This document shows, piece after piece, positions 24,087-32,404 of a stretch of DNA of 34,328 bases. Position numbers and translations under genes: made by a program. Source of the stretch: DATGIQ01 sp035295665 (GTDB lineage Bacteria; Planctomycetota; Planctomycetia; Gemmatales; Gemmataceae); assembly GCA_035295665.1 (NCBI GenBank), contig DATGIQ010000573.1:1-34328 (forward strand). Reading direction: 5' to 3'. Under the pieces are notes generated by a model. That model was given only the letters and a program-made list of their open reading frames with translations, did not search any database and was not told the DNA's origin. Positions within the stretch are counted from its first letter, which is position 1. Each line of letters starts with the position of its first letter.

Positions 24087-25466
24087 ATGCGAAAAGGAAT
24101 TCTCGGTTCGATCACGGCTCTCCTCGCAGGAACCGCTTTGGCGTTTGCCCAGCCGGCCGCGACCTCGGACCCGGCGCCGGCCGCCGCCCCCAACGGGACA
24201 GGCCAACCGGCCCCGCTTCCGCCAGCTCACGAGGCCGCTCCGCCTGCCGCGGAACCGCCGCGTTCGCCTTATTGGCCTAATCCCTTTAGCTACCCGCCTC
24301 CGTGGGGAGCGCCGGCCGTTCCGCCGGGCGCCATCCCGGATGTCAAAACGCACGGCGAACTCGTCATCACCGGCAGCGCCGAATATCTCCTGTGGTGGGT
24401 GAAAAATCAACCGCTGGGTGTGCCGCTCGTGACCACCGGCACTCCCACTGGGTTGGGGGCATTGGGGAGTCCGGACACGGTCCTCCTCTTCGGCGGCAAC
24501 GACATCGATTACCACACATTTTCCGGCGGCCGATTCACCTTGGGGATTGGCTGGGGCCACAACTCTGAAGCGGACTGGAGCGTGGAGGGAAGCGGATTCT
24601 TTCTGGAAAAGCGTCCCGCTCAATTCTTGGCCACTTCCTCGGTGACGGGTGTTCCGCTTCTGGCCCGGCCGATTGTCAATGCCCTTACCAACACGGAAAC
24701 TTCCGCCCTGATCTCCAGTCCGGGCGTCGCTTCCGGTGCCGTCGTGGTCAATTCCTTCAGCGATCTGTATGGCTGGGATGTCGATTTTGTTCGCGGCTGG
24801 TATCGGGAGGGCCCGTTGCACCTGGAGCTACTCGGCGGCTTCCGCTATGTCCATCTGGATGAGGCGCTGAACATTGGACAGGAGTCGATCCTGCTCAATG
24901 GCGGAACGGCGGGCTTGGCCGGGAATCCCCTGCTGCCGCCGACGACCGTGACCATTTTCGACCACTTCGGAACACGCAACGAATTCTACGGCGGCCAGCT
25001 GGCGGCCCGGCTGGGGTACAATGGAGATCGCTGGTTTGTCTCCGCCCTTGGCAAGGTCGCGCTGGGCTCGACGCATGAGGTCATCAATCTCTCTGGGTTT
25101 ACTTCGAACACCGGTGGCGGCGGCACAACGCCGGCACTGACCCCCGGCGGTTTGCTCGTGGTTTCCAGTAACCGCGGTTCCCGCGCCCACGATGAATTTG
25201 CCGTCATTCCCGAGATCGGCATCAACATCGGCTATCAGGTGTGTCATTCCTTGCGGGTGTTCGTCGGCTACACCTTCCTGTACTGGAGCGACGTAGCCCG
25301 TCCGGGAGACCAGGTCAACCGAACGGTGAATCCTACCATCGTTCCGGCGAGCCAAACGTTCAATCCTCCGACGGGACCGTTCGGCCCGGCTCAGCCAAGC
25401 TTCACATTCACGCGCACCGATTTCTGGGCCCAGGGGGTGAATTTCGGTTTCGAGGTTCGTTACTAA
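24087..25466 (+). CDS. BBP7-family outer-membrane beta-barrel protein
   Basis: About 459 residues. A signal peptide (MRKGILGSITALLAGTALAFA, cleavage near 21-22) is followed by a Pro/Ala-rich linker to about residue 75 and then a beta-rich barrel. EYLLWWVKNQPLGVPLVTTG marks the start of the barrel, GGFRYVHLDEAL lies mid-barrel, and VFVGYTFLYWSDVARPGDQVNRTVNP comes near the end; these match BBP7 proteins, a family expanded in planctomycetes. The final residue is aromatic (FEVRY), as usual for proteins assembled by BAM. AGGAG lies 7 nt before the ATG at 24087, which I prefer to the upstream ATG at 24063. The transported or bound ligand is unknown. Confidence 0.88.
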   Translation: MRKGILGSITALLAGTALAFAQPAATSDPAPAAAPNGTGQPAPLPPAHEAAPPAAEPPRSPYWPNPFSYPPPWGAPAVPPGAIPDVKTHGELVITGSAEYLLWWVKNQPLGVPLVTTGTPTGLGALGSPDTVLLFGGNDIDYHTFSGGRFTLGIGWGHNSEADWSVEGSGFFLEKRPAQFLATSSVTGVPLLARPIVNALTNTETSALISSPGVASGAVVVNSFSDLYGWDVDFVRGWYREGPLHLELLGGFRYVHLDEALNIGQESILLNGGTAGLAGNPLLPPTTVTIFDHFGTRNEFYGGQLAARLGYNGDRWFVSALGKVALGSTHEVINLSGFTSNTGGGGTTPALTPGGLLVVSSNRGSRAHDEFAVIPEIGINIGYQVCHSLRVFVGYTFLYWSDVARPGDQVNRTVNPTIVPASQTFNPPTGPFGPAQPSFTFTRTDFWAQGVNFGFEVRY

Positions 25467-25567
25467 GCGGGCAGGTTGCAGACGAACCGAGCTTCATGAA
25501 ACTCGCACGCCAGCGCGCCAACGAGACCGATCCTCGCGGGCGCGCCGGCGCTTCAGGTCTGACTCAA

Positions 25568-25624
25568 CAGCACAAGCCTGGCGCGGCAGCGAAGGTCCTT
25601 CGCTGCCGCGCCAGGCTTGTGCTG
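25568..25624. repeat. REP-like palindromic element, copy 2 (perfect 28-bp stem)
   Basis: Arms 25568-25595 and 25597-25624 are perfect inverted repeats around a single T. The core AGCCTGGCGCGGCAGCGAAG (starting at 25575) matches 17 of 21 bases of the left arm of the element at 2940, and 18 of 21 of that element's right arm read on the other strand. It lies between the BBP7 stop and the M28 peptidase start on the same strand, where it could act as a terminator. There is no T-run. Sharing of the sequence, not just the shape, with the distant copy makes a dispersed repeat likely. Confidence 0.75.
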
Positions 25625-25750
25625 CAAGATCCAGGACGCTCATGTAGAATGAACCATACCACAGCGGTGCATCGCTCACGGCTAAGGAGCGACTTCGATC
25701 CACGAGGGTAAACTCGCTAAAACCTCCGACCTGAACCAAGGGGAAATCAA

Positions 25751-27601
25751 ATGGCGTGGTGGCATGGGTGGCGCCGGCGGCAGCTATGGGCGTTGGCCGG
25801 GTTGTTGCTCCTTCTGGGCAGCCGGCTCCTGGCGGCCAATCAAGACGTCCTCGAGCGCATGCGCAAAGACGTCGCCTTTTTGGCTTCCGATGAATGCGAA
25901 GGGCGCGGCATTAAGACGAAGGGAATCAATCTCGCAGCCGATTATATCGCCAGCGAATTTCGACAGGCCGGTCTCAAACCGGCTGGGCCCGACGGCAGCT
26001 ATTTCCAGCCCTTTACCATGCGAAGCGGCTCCAGTTTGGGAAGCCCCAATACACTCATTCTGCGCGGTCCGCTGGGCCAAGAGATCGAGCTGAAGCAGGG
26101 AGAACATTTTCAGGTTTTGGGACTTTCCAGCTCCGCTAACGTGACCGCAGCGCTGGCCTTCGCCGGCTATGGAGCGACCGCCAAGGACCAAGGCTACGAT
26201 GATTACGCCGGAATCGACGCCGCCGGCAAAGCAGCCATCGTGGTGCGGAAGACGCCCCGCTTCGAGAACCGGTATGCTCCGTTCGATGGCCGATCGGCCG
26301 GCTACCATGCGGCAATCAGCACCAAGGCGGGCAACGCCGAGGAGCACCATGCTGCGGCCCTGATCCTGGTGAATGATCGGGCCACGGCTGAGAAAGAAGA
26401 TAGTCTCATCGATTTCAGCTACACCGCGCAAGAAAATGCGGTCGAGATGCCGGTGCTTCAGCTGCGGCGTGCGGTGGTCGATGCGATTCTTTCCTCCAGC
26501 CTGGGCCGCTCATTGCTGGATCTGGAGCAGGCGATCGATCGCGACTTGCAGCCACGCAGCAGTTTGCTCGCCGGCTGGACCGTGAGCCTGGAAGTCCACG
26601 TGAATCGCCCCGGTGTTCCCGTGAAGAACATCGTCGGCGTCCTGGAAGGCGCGGGCCCATTGGCCAATCAGACCGTCGTTCTTGGTGCCCACTACGATCA
26701 CCTGGGCTACGGGAGCTTCGGCAGCCTGGCTCGCAGCCGCAATGAAAGAGGAGGGGCTATCCACCATGGCGCCGATGACAACGGCTCCGGCACTACTGCG
26801 CTGATCGAGCTGGCACGCCGGTTTGGTCAAATTCCCAATCGCCAAGGCCGGCGGCTTGTTTTCATCGCCTTCACCGGCGAGGAGAGTGGCCTGTTTGGTT
26901 CGGCTCACTATTGCAAGCACCCTCTTTTCCCCTTGGCCGACACGGTGGCCATGATCAACATGGACATGGTCGGCCGGCTTCGTCCCGACCGAGAGACTCA
27001 CAAGGACAAACTGATCGTCTACGGCACCGGTTCGGCGCCGACGTTTGATGCCTTGCTGGAATCGCTCAACAAGAAATATGATTTCAAATTTCAGAAGGAG
27101 CCGGGCGGCGAAGGACCGAGCGATCAGCAGACGTTTTACCTGAAAAATATTCCGGTGTTGTTCTTCTTCACCGGTGAGCATCCCGATTATCACAAGCCGA
27201 CGGATACGGCGGACAAGATCAACGTGCCCGGCATGGCCCGGGTTACCGACCTGGTCGAAGACGTGGCTGCGGACCTGGCTACTGTGCCGGACCGGCCCAA
27301 GTTCGTCAAGGTGCCGCGCAAGCCGGGCAGCGGCATGCGCATGCGGGGGCCGAGCCTCGGCATCATGCCCGAGTATGGTGCAGAAGGGGATGGTGTTTTA
27401 GTCAGCGGCGTCCTCGAAGGGAGGCCGGCTGCCAAAGCGGGTCTTCAGCAAGGCGATCGAATTGTGGAATTGGCCGGCAAGACGGTGAAGAATCTCGAAG
27501 GCTACATGGCCTTGATGGCCGGGCACAAGGGCGGCGATGTGCTTGAAGTCGGCATCCTGCGCGACGGCAAAAAACTTACGCTCAAGGTGACGCTCGAATA
27601 A
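25751..27601 (+). CDS. Exported M28 metallopeptidase with PA and PDZ domains
   Basis: 616 residues. An N-terminal hydrophobic signal (about 11-28, ending LLAAN) is followed by the peptidase N-part, a PA-like insert (about 130-245) and the M28 catalytic core. Two-zinc ligands can be placed at H314 (GAHYDHLGYG), D342 (HHGADDNGSG), E377/E378 (FTGEESG), D405 (NMDMVGR) and H481 (DYHKPTDT). A C-terminal PDZ domain (about 525-616) includes GRPAAKAGLQQGDRIVELAG. The family comprises aminopeptidases acting outside the cytoplasm, and PDZ fusions are common in planctomycetes and myxobacteria. AAGGGG precedes the ATG. A 58-bp palindrome lies 47 bp downstream. Confidence 0.92.
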   Translation: MAWWHGWRRRQLWALAGLLLLLGSRLLAANQDVLERMRKDVAFLASDECEGRGIKTKGINLAADYIASEFRQAGLKPAGPDGSYFQPFTMRSGSSLGSPNTLILRGPLGQEIELKQGEHFQVLGLSSSANVTAALAFAGYGATAKDQGYDDYAGIDAAGKAAIVVRKTPRFENRYAPFDGRSAGYHAAISTKAGNAEEHHAAALILVNDRATAEKEDSLIDFSYTAQENAVEMPVLQLRRAVVDAILSSSLGRSLLDLEQAIDRDLQPRSSLLAGWTVSLEVHVNRPGVPVKNIVGVLEGAGPLANQTVVLGAHYDHLGYGSFGSLARSRNERGGAIHHGADDNGSGTTALIELARRFGQIPNRQGRRLVFIAFTGEESGLFGSAHYCKHPLFPLADTVAMINMDMVGRLRPDRETHKDKLIVYGTGSAPTFDALLESLNKKYDFKFQKEPGGEGPSDQQTFYLKNIPVLFFFTGEHPDYHKPTDTADKINVPGMARVTDLVEDVAADLATVPDRPKFVKVPRKPGSGMRMRGPSLGIMPEYGAEGDGVLVSGVLEGRPAAKAGLQQGDRIVELAGKTVKNLEGYMALMAGHKGGDVLEVGILRDGKKLTLKVTLE

Positions 27602-27648
27602 GCAGTGGGTGGCAAGTTTTGCGGCCACGCTGCCGGAACGAGATCGGT

Positions 27649-27706
27649 GCGGTTGGTTGCCTGAGGCCCACCCAGGGCCCTGGGTGGGCCTCAGGCAACC
27701 AACCGC
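27649..27706. terminator. Perfect 58-bp zero-spacer palindrome between convergent genes
   Basis: Every base of 27649-27677 pairs with 27678-27706; the centre is CCCAGGGCCCTGGG. It lies 47 bp after the M28 stop and 16 bp from the stop of the minus-strand small secreted protein, so it is placed as a two-way terminator. The flanks carry no T-run. Its sequence is not related to the AGCCTGrCGCG repeat. With no loop, the RNA would fold only with a strained tip, or the DNA could extrude a cruciform. Confidence 0.75.
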
Positions 27707-27722
27707 CGCCAGGCGCGCTCGA

Positions 27723-28145
27723 TTATTCGGCGCTCCCTTTCTGCCGTCGATATTCCCCTTCCACCAGCTCTTTGGCCCCGTCCCCTTCATGGGGCGACTT
27801 CAGTTCGCTGACCGTCAACGTGTCGTTGTGCACTTTGAATCGCAAGCTGAATAGGTCCCCTTCCGATGGGCCTTCGACGTCCTTGACCACCTTGCTGACG
27901 CGGGCAAAAAGGACCCCGTCTTTGCTGACGCCATAGTCCGCTTCGAGCTGTAGGGTGTTGCCGCCGCTCTTGACCACCACCTGAAGAGTGTCCGGTCTGA
28001 TTGCGAACGTAATCGAGTGGTCGCCGAGGGAGCGCTTCCAGATGCCGAGCGGCTTGCTCTTCGCCGCATCCTTCTCGTCCGCGCCCGCTGCTCCGCCAAC
28101 CGTTACCAGCAGGATCGTCAACGTCACGGTAGCCAAACGTCCCAT
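27723..28145 (-). CDS. Small secreted protein of unknown function
   Basis: 140 residues. The signal peptide (MGRLATVTLTILLVTVGGAAGA) is clear, and the ATG at 28145 has AAGGAG 8 nt upstream, better than the in-frame ATG at 28199. The mature part is beta-rich: PLGIWKRSLGDHSITFAIRP resembles the 'GtWk....g....f' start of small lipocalin-like or TIGR03067-like planctomycete proteins, but I cannot assign a family firmly. It lies downstream of the DUF1570 gene on the same strand, with a 143-nt gap. Confidence 0.7.
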   Translation of the reverse strand: MGRLATVTLTILLVTVGGAAGADEKDAAKSKPLGIWKRSLGDHSITFAIRPDTLQVVVKSGGNTLQLEADYGVSKDGVLFARVSKVVKDVEGPSEGDLFSLRFKVHNDTLTVSELKSPHEGDGAKELVEGEYRRQKGSAE

Positions 28146-28288
28146 TCTTCTTTCTCCTTGTGTACGCTCAGCTGGCAAAACGAAGATGGAAAGGACCAAA
28201 CCCTCCCCGGCGAGGGCGATGCCGTGTTTCGCTCATGGCCCAAGTTACCCAAAAATCGACCCGCCAAACAGGCGAACTCGGCCACGAT

Positions 28289-29788
28289 CTACCGGCTCAG
28301 TTGGCCCTGCTGGTGGAGCATTTCCCGGATGTAAGCATCGTAACGGCGGCGCAGCTGAAACAGGTCGTGTCCGAAGGACTGTTGGAAGTCGGCCATCCGG
28401 CGCTCGGAAACCTGGCGAGGATAGATCAATTTCAGATAGCTCCGCAGCTTCTGGGGTTGTTCTTCCATGAGCAGCCGGAACAGGGCCCAACTTTGGGCGT
28501 AGGCCAAGAGCGCGGTCTGATCGTCCCGGGTGGGAGGGAGCCAATCATCGCGGGTGATCAGGTCGGTCAGAGGAAGGAGCTTGCTCTTGTTGGCTAAGGC
28601 ATTGGCCAGCGCTTTCAGCCGTTGCGGATTGGACGCTCCCAGCCCTTGCCAGGAGCCATCCTCCGTAGCTTCACAGTAACAGGCCAATCCCTCCGCCAGC
28701 CAGAACGGGACATCCCCATTGCGGTTGAGCAGGCCGCAGTTAAACGACAGCTGGTGTGCCGCTTCGTGCATGATGGTCATGATGTTGGCCCCGGTGCGGA
28801 CATCATCTACCCGACGCTGCACGGCTTCCAGGGAGCGCTGGCGCTCCAGCTGGGAAGTAATTTGGCGTGCTTGACGCTCTGCCTGTTGCTTCCGGGAGAG
28901 CAAGGCTTCGTTCTGGCCGTAGTCGTAAAACACCAGCCGGTTGGTGAGCGCGTGGTACATGCCGACAAGGAGGGGCGATTCCTTGCGGCCCAAGTAAGCA
29001 TTGAAGCCGGCTTGGGTATCAAACATCGCCACCATGAATTTGGCTCGCGGGGGCTGGAACGCGAAGCCTTTGCTCCGGAAGTGGTCCCAGAAGAGGGTGT
29101 ACAGCATCTCGCAGTTGTTCAGGCGTGTTTCGCTAAAGCTTTCCTCGGCATTGCTCAGAGCCAGGAAGTGAGGGCTCTCGTAGCGCAGCATCGGGGCCAG
29201 ATGGTGTTGCTGGGAGAGCCGGACCATGAATTGCGTGAAATCGCGGACCTCAAATTCATCGCCCGCCAGAATTTGGAACCCGCTGCAAAAAACATAGCAG
29301 CCCGGCCGGTCGTCTTCATCCAAGAGGACAATCCGTACCGATTGGCCGGCGTAGGCGCTGACTTGCCAGACATACTCCTGGGGCTGGCCGTCTTTGGCCG
29401 GAAGGAGGCCGGGCGCTGGGACCCAGTTGCCGTTGGCAGCGCGCACCTGTTTGGGGAGGACCCGTTTGCCCGCTGTCAGCAAGAGCACATTGAGCCGCTC
29501 GTCGGGCTTACTGCCCGGACTCCGTGCAGCGTATGCCCAGAACCGGAGGAAGCCGGCCCCGGCCGGAACCACGAAAGCCCGGTGTAGCATGGCCTTGCGG
29601 CCTTTGCCGGCGAAGTCCCGGCTCGAAACCCAGAACCCAGGGCGCACAACATCGTCCATTCGGGAAATCGCGAACCCCTCCCCCTCCCAGCCGCCCAGAG
29701 CGCCATTCTGGAATTCGAGGTTCGGAATCGCGGTCTTCTGCGCAAACAGCGAGCTGCACAGGAGAAACGAAACGGCCAGGGATTGCAT
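28289..29788 (-). CDS. DUF1570 protein with gluzincin-like HEAAH motif
   Basis: 499 residues. A short signal peptide (about 1-16, SLAVSFLLCSSLFAQ) precedes a beta-rich domain (about 20-175; NLEFQNGALGGWEGEGFAIS looks like a carbohydrate-binding-type jelly roll) and then the DUF1570 region. TIMHEAAHQLSFN (338-350) followed by FWLAEGLACYCE (362-373, E366) is the HExxH...E arrangement of gluzincin metallopeptidases, so zinc and peptidase activity are plausible though unproven for the family. The ATG at 29788 has GGAGG 6 nt upstream, which rules out the longer frame. It is divergent from the NfeD-FloA operon and may be co-transcribed with the small secreted protein. Confidence 0.82.
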   Translation of the reverse strand: MQSLAVSFLLCSSLFAQKTAIPNLEFQNGALGGWEGEGFAISRMDDVVRPGFWVSSRDFAGKGRKAMLHRAFVVPAGAGFLRFWAYAARSPGSKPDERLNVLLLTAGKRVLPKQVRAANGNWVPAPGLLPAKDGQPQEYVWQVSAYAGQSVRIVLLDEDDRPGCYVFCSGFQILAGDEFEVRDFTQFMVRLSQQHHLAPMLRYESPHFLALSNAEESFSETRLNNCEMLYTLFWDHFRSKGFAFQPPRAKFMVAMFDTQAGFNAYLGRKESPLLVGMYHALTNRLVFYDYGQNEALLSRKQQAERQARQITSQLERQRSLEAVQRRVDDVRTGANIMTIMHEAAHQLSFNCGLLNRNGDVPFWLAEGLACYCEATEDGSWQGLGASNPQRLKALANALANKSKLLPLTDLITRDDWLPPTRDDQTALLAYAQSWALFRLLMEEQPQKLRSYLKLIYPRQVSERRMADFQQSFGHDLFQLRRRYDAYIREMLHQQGQLSR

Positions 29789-29919
29789 GACGAGCCTCCG
29801 GACGGCCGACAGACACGAATCGGATCCCGGCACGGGGAATGGGGGAGAAGGGTTCCATCCAAACTATGGGCCAAGAAGCGGCCACGGTCCACCGCACGTT
29901 CGCAGCCCCGCAATGTATT

Positions 29920-29947
29920 TTGACTCCGGTAGGAGCCCACTTATAAT
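29920..29947 (+). promoter_or_regulatory. Near-consensus sigma-70 promoter for the NfeD-FloA operon
   Basis: TTGACT (29920-29925), a 16-nt spacer and a perfect TATAAT (29942-29947) form the best promoter in the window (5/6 and 6/6). The predicted start near 29954 leaves a leader of about 130 nt before the long NfeD ATG at 30083. The motif is unusual in such GC-rich surroundings and suggests strong housekeeping expression. Confidence 0.7.
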
Positions 29948-30082
29948 CAATACAGGGTCCCCAGGAGCTGAGGCGGGTTCATCTTCCCTACTTCGCTGGG
30001 GAACCGAAATGGCCCGGCGGCGCGAGTGCTCCGATGATCGGAGAGAAGATGCTGAAGAGACTCCCGCCGATGAGGTGATCGC

Positions 30083-32338
30083 ATGGTTGCAGCCGCACGG
30101 AATTCCGTCTCCAGGTGCGGGCCCTGCCGCCGAGTGGCGGCGTACGTGGGGTGTTTGTTCGCGGCCTTGCTGGTGTCCGCGGGGCTGGCTCGTTCCCAGG
30201 AAGTCCGCCCTGAGGGTGGACTCTTCATTACCGTCCAGAACCCCATTACCAGCGATGTCGTCAATCGCGTCGTGGCCAAGAGCAATCGGGCCTTGTCCAC
30301 TGGCAAGGTGACGAAGCTCATTTTTGATTTCAACCCGGCCGGCCATCCCGCCAGCAGCGAAGAATACGGCGCCTGTCGCGATCTTGCCGCCCATCTCCTC
30401 CATTTGAAGCAATGTCAAACCGTCGCCTTTGTGCACAATGAGGTGACCGGCCACACGGTGTTGCCGGTCCTCGCCTGTCAGGAAATTGTGATGTCGCGGG
30501 AGGCGAAACTCGGCCGCGCCCTCCTCGAAGAGAAAAAAATGCCGTTGCGGGAACAGGATGATGACCGCGTCGTTTTTTACAGGACCGTGGTCGAAGGCCG
30601 CTATCCTCCGGCCATTGTGCTCAAAATGCTCGACCGCAAGATTGAGGTCGTCGAAGCCACCTGGAAGGGGGGCGTCTGGTATATCGACAAGGCCCGGCAA
30701 GCCGAGGAAGCGGCCAAGGGAGTGGTTGTCACCCGCCCGGAGCCGATCTTGCCGCGCGGAGACCTGGGCTTCTATACGGCGGCTGATGCGCAAAAATTTG
30801 GCCTGTGCCGGCTTCAAAAGGAATCGCGGACCGAGCTCGCGGAAGCCTATCAGCTGTCCCCCTCCAGTCTGCGCGAAGATCCCTTGGAAGGCCGCGAGCC
30901 CAATGCCGTGCGCATCAAGGTCGATCAACGCCTGACTCCGGAGTTTGTCGGGACGATCGATCGGATGATTCGCCAAGCGATCGCCCGGCAAGCCAATTTC
31001 ATCATCCTCCAGCTGGAGGCCAATGGCGGGGATACCAAGGCCGTGTTGCCCCTGGCCGAAAAACTGCGCACACTCAAGGACGACAAGGAAGAATTCCCGG
31101 TCATGACGGTCGCGTACATTCCGCAGCGAGCAGCGGACGCCGCGGTGTTTCTGGCCCTGGGCTGTACCGAAATTGTCATGGGAAAGGACGCCGAGATTGG
31201 GGATTTCGATGCGGAAATCTATGAGCGCCGTGGCGGCATCGGCAGGGTCGAACGGAACCCGGAAGATTACCGCATGACACGCGAGTCGTTGATTGGCTTG
31301 GCCCGGGAGCAGGGCTATTCGCCAGTGCTGGCCCAGGGGATGCTGGATAAGACCCTGACGATCTACCGGGTCCAGAGCCAAAAAGGCCAGGCCGAATGGC
31401 GGTTGATGAGCGAAGCGGAGCTGCGCGAGGACGAGGGACCCGCCGGAGCCCACAAGTGGGGGAACAAAACCTTAATCAAAGCCGGCGGCGAGAAACAGGG
31501 CGCGTCCTTCCTGAGGCTCCGCGGGGAAAAGGCCCGCGAATTGGGACTGGCGCGCGAAATTGCCAACGATTATCCCGATCTGCTGCGCCTGTATGGCCTG
31601 CCGCGTGTCCGCGATGCGGGTTTTGATTTTCTGTATCAGCTAGCCCAGTTCCTCCGGCTCCCGCTGGTTTCAGTCTTCTTGATCATGATTGGCATCGCCT
31701 GTCTGATCCTGGAACTGAAGATGCCGGGCGTCGGGCTGCCCGGCGTGATCGCCGCCGTCTGCTTCGTGTTGTACTTCTGGGCCCAGTCGAAGCTGTCGGG
31801 CGAGTTGACCATGTTAGCGATCCTCCTCTTCATCCTCGGTCTGGTCCTGATCGGGCTGGAGATCTTCTTGATGCCCGGCTTCACCGTACCCGGGATTAGC
31901 GGCGCTGTCCTCATCGTCGTGAGCTTGGCCCTGGCAACGTTGGAGAGAAAGCCCGAGACAACCCAGGAATGGCTGAGTTTTGGCCGCGCCCTGGGTGCCG
32001 TCGGCTTAAGCTTGGCAGGAGCAATCACCTTGGCCTTTCTTGCGGCCTGGTACTTGCCGAGCATTCCCTATGCCAATCGGTTAATCCTGAAACCTCCGGC
32101 CGAGGCACGCGAGGGGTTCGACGGCGACGAAGCCGCCCCTGTAGAGGGACTCCATCCGGCGCTGGCCGCGTTGCTCGGTGCGATCGGTGTGGCGGCCACG
32201 GCGTTGCGGCCCGCCGGCATTGCACGGTTTGGAGACGACTTCGTCGATGTGGTTTCCGAAGGGAGCTATATCGCTGCGGGGACCAGGGTTCAGGTCGTCG
32301 AAATCGAGGGCAACCGGGTCGTCGTCAAGGAAGTGTGA
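30083..32338 (+). CDS. Long NfeD protein with two ClpP-like domains lacking the catalytic Ser
   Basis: 751 residues. A signal or anchor (about 18-38) precedes two SDH/ClpP-class domains (about 45-245 and 275-500), four to five membrane segments (about 525-660) and a C-terminal OB-like NfeD domain (about 710-751, DVVSEGSYIAAGTRVQVVEI). Active relatives carry a Ser within a motif like ASAGAYIALA ahead of D-E-I-V-M. Here the aligned stretches are VTGHTVLPVLACQEIVM (Gly123 at the Ser place) and RAADAAVFLALGCTEIVM (Asp352 at the Ser place). Both domains therefore look non-catalytic. GAGG lies 7 nt before the ATG. It is the first gene of an operon with short NfeD and FloA, where NfeD proteins act on membrane-microdomain (stomatin/flotillin) proteins. 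Confidence 0.88.
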   Translation: MVAAARNSVSRCGPCRRVAAYVGCLFAALLVSAGLARSQEVRPEGGLFITVQNPITSDVVNRVVAKSNRALSTGKVTKLIFDFNPAGHPASSEEYGACRDLAAHLLHLKQCQTVAFVHNEVTGHTVLPVLACQEIVMSREAKLGRALLEEKKMPLREQDDDRVVFYRTVVEGRYPPAIVLKMLDRKIEVVEATWKGGVWYIDKARQAEEAAKGVVVTRPEPILPRGDLGFYTAADAQKFGLCRLQKESRTELAEAYQLSPSSLREDPLEGREPNAVRIKVDQRLTPEFVGTIDRMIRQAIARQANFIILQLEANGGDTKAVLPLAEKLRTLKDDKEEFPVMTVAYIPQRAADAAVFLALGCTEIVMGKDAEIGDFDAEIYERRGGIGRVERNPEDYRMTRESLIGLAREQGYSPVLAQGMLDKTLTIYRVQSQKGQAEWRLMSEAELREDEGPAGAHKWGNKTLIKAGGEKQGASFLRLRGEKARELGLAREIANDYPDLLRLYGLPRVRDAGFDFLYQLAQFLRLPLVSVFLIMIGIACLILELKMPGVGLPGVIAAVCFVLYFWAQSKLSGELTMLAILLFILGLVLIGLEIFLMPGFTVPGISGAVLIVVSLALATLERKPETTQEWLSFGRALGAVGLSLAGAITLAFLAAWYLPSIPYANRLILKPPAEAREGFDGDEAAPVEGLHPALAALLGAIGVAATALRPAGIARFGDDFVDVVSEGSYIAAGTRVQVVEIEGNRVVVKEV

Positions 32339-32404
32339 GCGCGGGGCGGATTCTGGTTTGCCGCTTCGCACCCCCGCATCCCTGGTGTCGGAAAGCGGTC
32401 GATC

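Noticed and set aside
23808..24821. 337-codon minus-strand frame across the BBP7 gene start
   Set aside because: Overlaps the signal peptide and barrel of a well-supported gene and has no recognisable features.
29864..31453. 529-codon minus-strand open frame over the NfeD gene and its promoter
   Set aside because: Antisense to the long NfeD gene, which has clear family motifs, and it runs across the TTGACT/TATAAT promoter. Shadow frame.
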